Source: an uncultured SAR86 cluster bacterium (GTDB taxonomy: Bacteria > Pseudomonadota > Gammaproteobacteria > Magnimaribacterales > AG-339-G14). From it: DNA of 40,638 nucleotides. Positions within the stretch are counted from its first letter, which is position 1, and every line of letters starts with the position of its first letter. The position numbers and the translations under genes are program-made. Below are positions 38,752 through 40,638 of the stretch, piece by piece. Under the pieces are notes generated by a model. That model did no database searches. It worked only from the letters and a program-made list of their open reading frames with translations, and was not told the origin of the DNA. The stretch lies in NCBI GenBank assembly GCA_902528485.1, contig CABZTA010000005.1, positions 1 through 40,638 of the forward strand, in the 5' to 3' direction.

Positions 38752-39528
38752 ATGAAAAAAATATTAATAATCGTTGCCCTTTTAAGTTCCGGGGCAATAC
38801 TGGCACAAAGCATGCCTCCAACCTTCCCTGTTGAAATGTACTATGGTTGTTCCTATGAAAAAGGAAAAAACATTGAGGATATGATGGAAGTGGGTGCTGA
38901 ATGGAGAGAATGGCAAGAAGAAAATGATCCTGTTGGTTTAGAAAACTATAATGCATATATTTTCACAGCCGATTTCGCAGGTGCTTCAATTCACGGTAAA
39001 TCAATGTGGTTTGGTGTGGCTAACAGTTGGGAAAACTTTACAAAATCTCATTTCAACTGGGTTAGAAATGGATCTGGCGATATGTTGAAAAAGTTTGAAA
39101 GAGTTATGGGGCCATCGGATTGTATGGGTCACTTAATGGGAGTTATGTTTCCAACAAAACAGGCAGACGGATGGGAGCCTACTGATATTAGACCCGTGTT
39201 TACAGCATTATGTACCTCTAAAGAAAATGCTTCTATGATGGATTTTAATTCTGCTTATTCAAAAATGAATGCATTTCTGGATGCTGGAGGAATGGCAAAT
39301 AAAGTGGCTATGTTTAATATCTTTCCAGTTGCTGGTCAAACTACAGATTATGATTTTGCAACAATGATGGTGTTAGAAAGTGATGCTGCATTAGCAGAGC
39401 TAGCTGCATTGATGTCAACAGGCGGAGCTGCAATGCAAACTCAGTTATTTGAGCCACTTCAAGACTGCACTCAAAATTCTTTGATGTTATCTTCTGCATT
39501 ACCAGGTAATACAAATTGGAGTGAATAG
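38752..39528 (+). CDS. exported two-domain protein of unknown function (258 aa)
   Basis: RBS 'aaggagat', signal peptide MKKILIIVALLSSGAILAQ. Repeat 1 about 38809-39162 ('FPVEMYYGCSYEKG...NWVRNGSGDMLKKFERVMGPSDC'), repeat 2 about 39193-39495 ('PVFTALCTSKEN...LMSTGGAAMQTQLFEPLQDC'). Confidence 0.75.
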   Translation: MKKILIIVALLSSGAILAQSMPPTFPVEMYYGCSYEKGKNIEDMMEVGAEWREWQEENDPVGLENYNAYIFTADFAGASIHGKSMWFGVANSWENFTKSHFNWVRNGSGDMLKKFERVMGPSDCMGHLMGVMFPTKQADGWEPTDIRPVFTALCTSKENASMMDFNSAYSKMNAFLDAGGMANKVAMFNIFPVAGQTTDYDFATMMVLESDAALAELAALMSTGGAAMQTQLFEPLQDCTQNSLMLSSALPGNTNWSE

Positions 39529-39542
39529 ACCGTTCGTATCAT

Positions 39543-39572
39543 AAAAAAAGGAGCCTTTTGGCTCCTTTTTTT
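39543..39572. terminator. bidirectional rho-independent terminator
   Basis: aaaaaaaGGAGCC-tttt-GGCTCCttttttta between convergent genes. Confidence 0.9.
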
Positions 39573-40638
39573 ATTTTGTAAAGTTTTCTAATCTTACTAA
39601 AGAGTCTTCTTTTCCAATTAGAAATAATAATTCGCCTATGCTGGGCGCGTTGGACTTGCCGGTTAGAGCGTATCTCATCGGCTTACCAAGTTGGGGGAAT
39701 TTTATTTCTTTTGCTTTTATATAGGCCTTAATAAAAATATTTAAATCCTCAATATTGGAGTAATCCATTTCCTTAAATTGACTGATGAAGTCTAAAAGTA
39801 ATTCTCTATTTTCTTGGTTTCTGAGTTCATGATCAGCATCTATGATAGGTTTTTCTGTAAACATTAAAATTGATTGCTCAATTTCAACTAAAGTTTTAGC
39901 ACCTTTTTTTAAAACCTCAATAATCTCTAATATTCTAGGGGTGGCTGGATCAATTTTTTGATTTCCTTCATTTATTCTCTCTAGAATAGATTTATTTGAA
40001 GAATCTTTTAAGTACTCATTGTTATACCAATCTAAAAGTTGTTGTGAAAATTTTGAGGCAGAAGAATTTATATCTATTAGGTCAAAATATGATAACAATT
40101 CATCCATTGTGAATTTCTCAACCTCATCCTTAGACCAGCCTAATCTAACTATGTAATTTAGTAGCGCCTCGCTTAAATAGCCTTCAGATTTATAGTCCAT
40201 AATATCCAGAGCACCGTCTCTTTTTGACAGCCTTTTTCCTGATTCTGACAAGACCATAGGTAGATGAGCATAACTAGGAATGTTTCCATTAAGTGACTTA
40301 ATTATATTGAGTTGTTTAATTGTATTAGTAAGGTGATCGTCTCCTCGAATGACTGTTGAAATTTTCATATCTATATCATCTACCGCTGCACAAAAATTAT
40401 AAGTAGGAGTTCCATCGGCTCTCAAAATAATAAAATCATCTAATTCTTTATTATCTACCGTGATATCACCCAAAATTAAGTCTCTAAATGAAGTTGAAAC
40501 TGCAGGCATTTTATATCGAAGAACATTTTTTCCTTCGTATTCTAAATTTTTATCTCTGCTACGCCCGTCATACATGGGCTTTTGTTTATTTTTTATCTGA
40601 ACAGCACGAAGTTCTTCTAACTCCTCAATAGAACAATC
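39571..40638 (-). CDS. gltX: glutamyl-tRNA synthetase (partial, runs off the right edge)
   Basis: 'VSTVIRGDDHLTNT'-type segment, 'SESGKRLSKRDGA' (KMSKS equivalent). The frame stays open past the ORF-track start: DCSIEELEELRAVQIKNKQKP-MYDGR, so the true start lies outside the window. Confidence 0.95.
   Translation of the reverse strand, partial: DCSIEELEELRAVQIKNKQKPMYDGRSRDKNLEYEGKNVLRYKMPAVSTSFRDLILGDITVDNKELDDFIILRADGTPTYNFCAAVDDIDMKISTVIRGDDHLTNTIKQLNIIKSLNGNIPSYAHLPMVLSESGKRLSKRDGALDIMDYKSEGYLSEALLNYIVRLGWSKDEVEKFTMDELLSYFDLIDINSSASKFSQQLLDWYNNEYLKDSSNKSILERINEGNQKIDPATPRILEIIEVLKKGAKTLVEIEQSILMFTEKPIIDADHELRNQENRELLLDFISQFKEMDYSNIEDLNIFIKAYIKAKEIKFPQLGKPMRYALTGKSNAPSIGELLFLIGKEDSLVRLENFTK

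Overview
AT-rich, gene-dense bacterial chromosomal window. Gene content (csrA flanked by tRNA-Arg and tRNA-Ser, bolA, trhO/yceA, gltX, several GPH-type MFS carriers, DUF3604, and many lipid-oxidation enzymes) suggests a streamlined marine gammaproteobacterium, possibly SAR86-like; this is inference and was not searched. Most of the window is ordinary metabolic and transport genes. Several are consistent with sterol, isoprenoid or branched-lipid processing: a cytochrome P450 next to two steroid-5-alpha-reductase-like membrane proteins, an AMACR-like CoA transferase/racemase beside an RND/MMPL exporter, an MFE2-like SDR, a Baeyer-Villiger monooxygenase, a TauD dioxygenase, an acyl-CoA dehydrogenase and an alkylsulfatase-like MBL protein. 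There are three tRNA genes (Arg-ACG, Ser-GGA, Ala-GGC). The supplied ORF track misses at least three short genes or candidates: csrA, a UbiK-like coiled-coil ORF, and a 55-aa membrane ORF. The least explained parts are (i) a ~2.2 kb patch of small orphan ORFs ending at tRNA-Ala, with a 310-bp non-coding stretch rich in AACCCT/GGGTTT motifs and inverted repeats, and (ii) two adjacent exported proteins (38320-39528) that appear to share one uncharacterised Cys-containing domain, single in the first and duplicated in the second. No CRISPR array, rRNA or intact transposase/integrase was seen.
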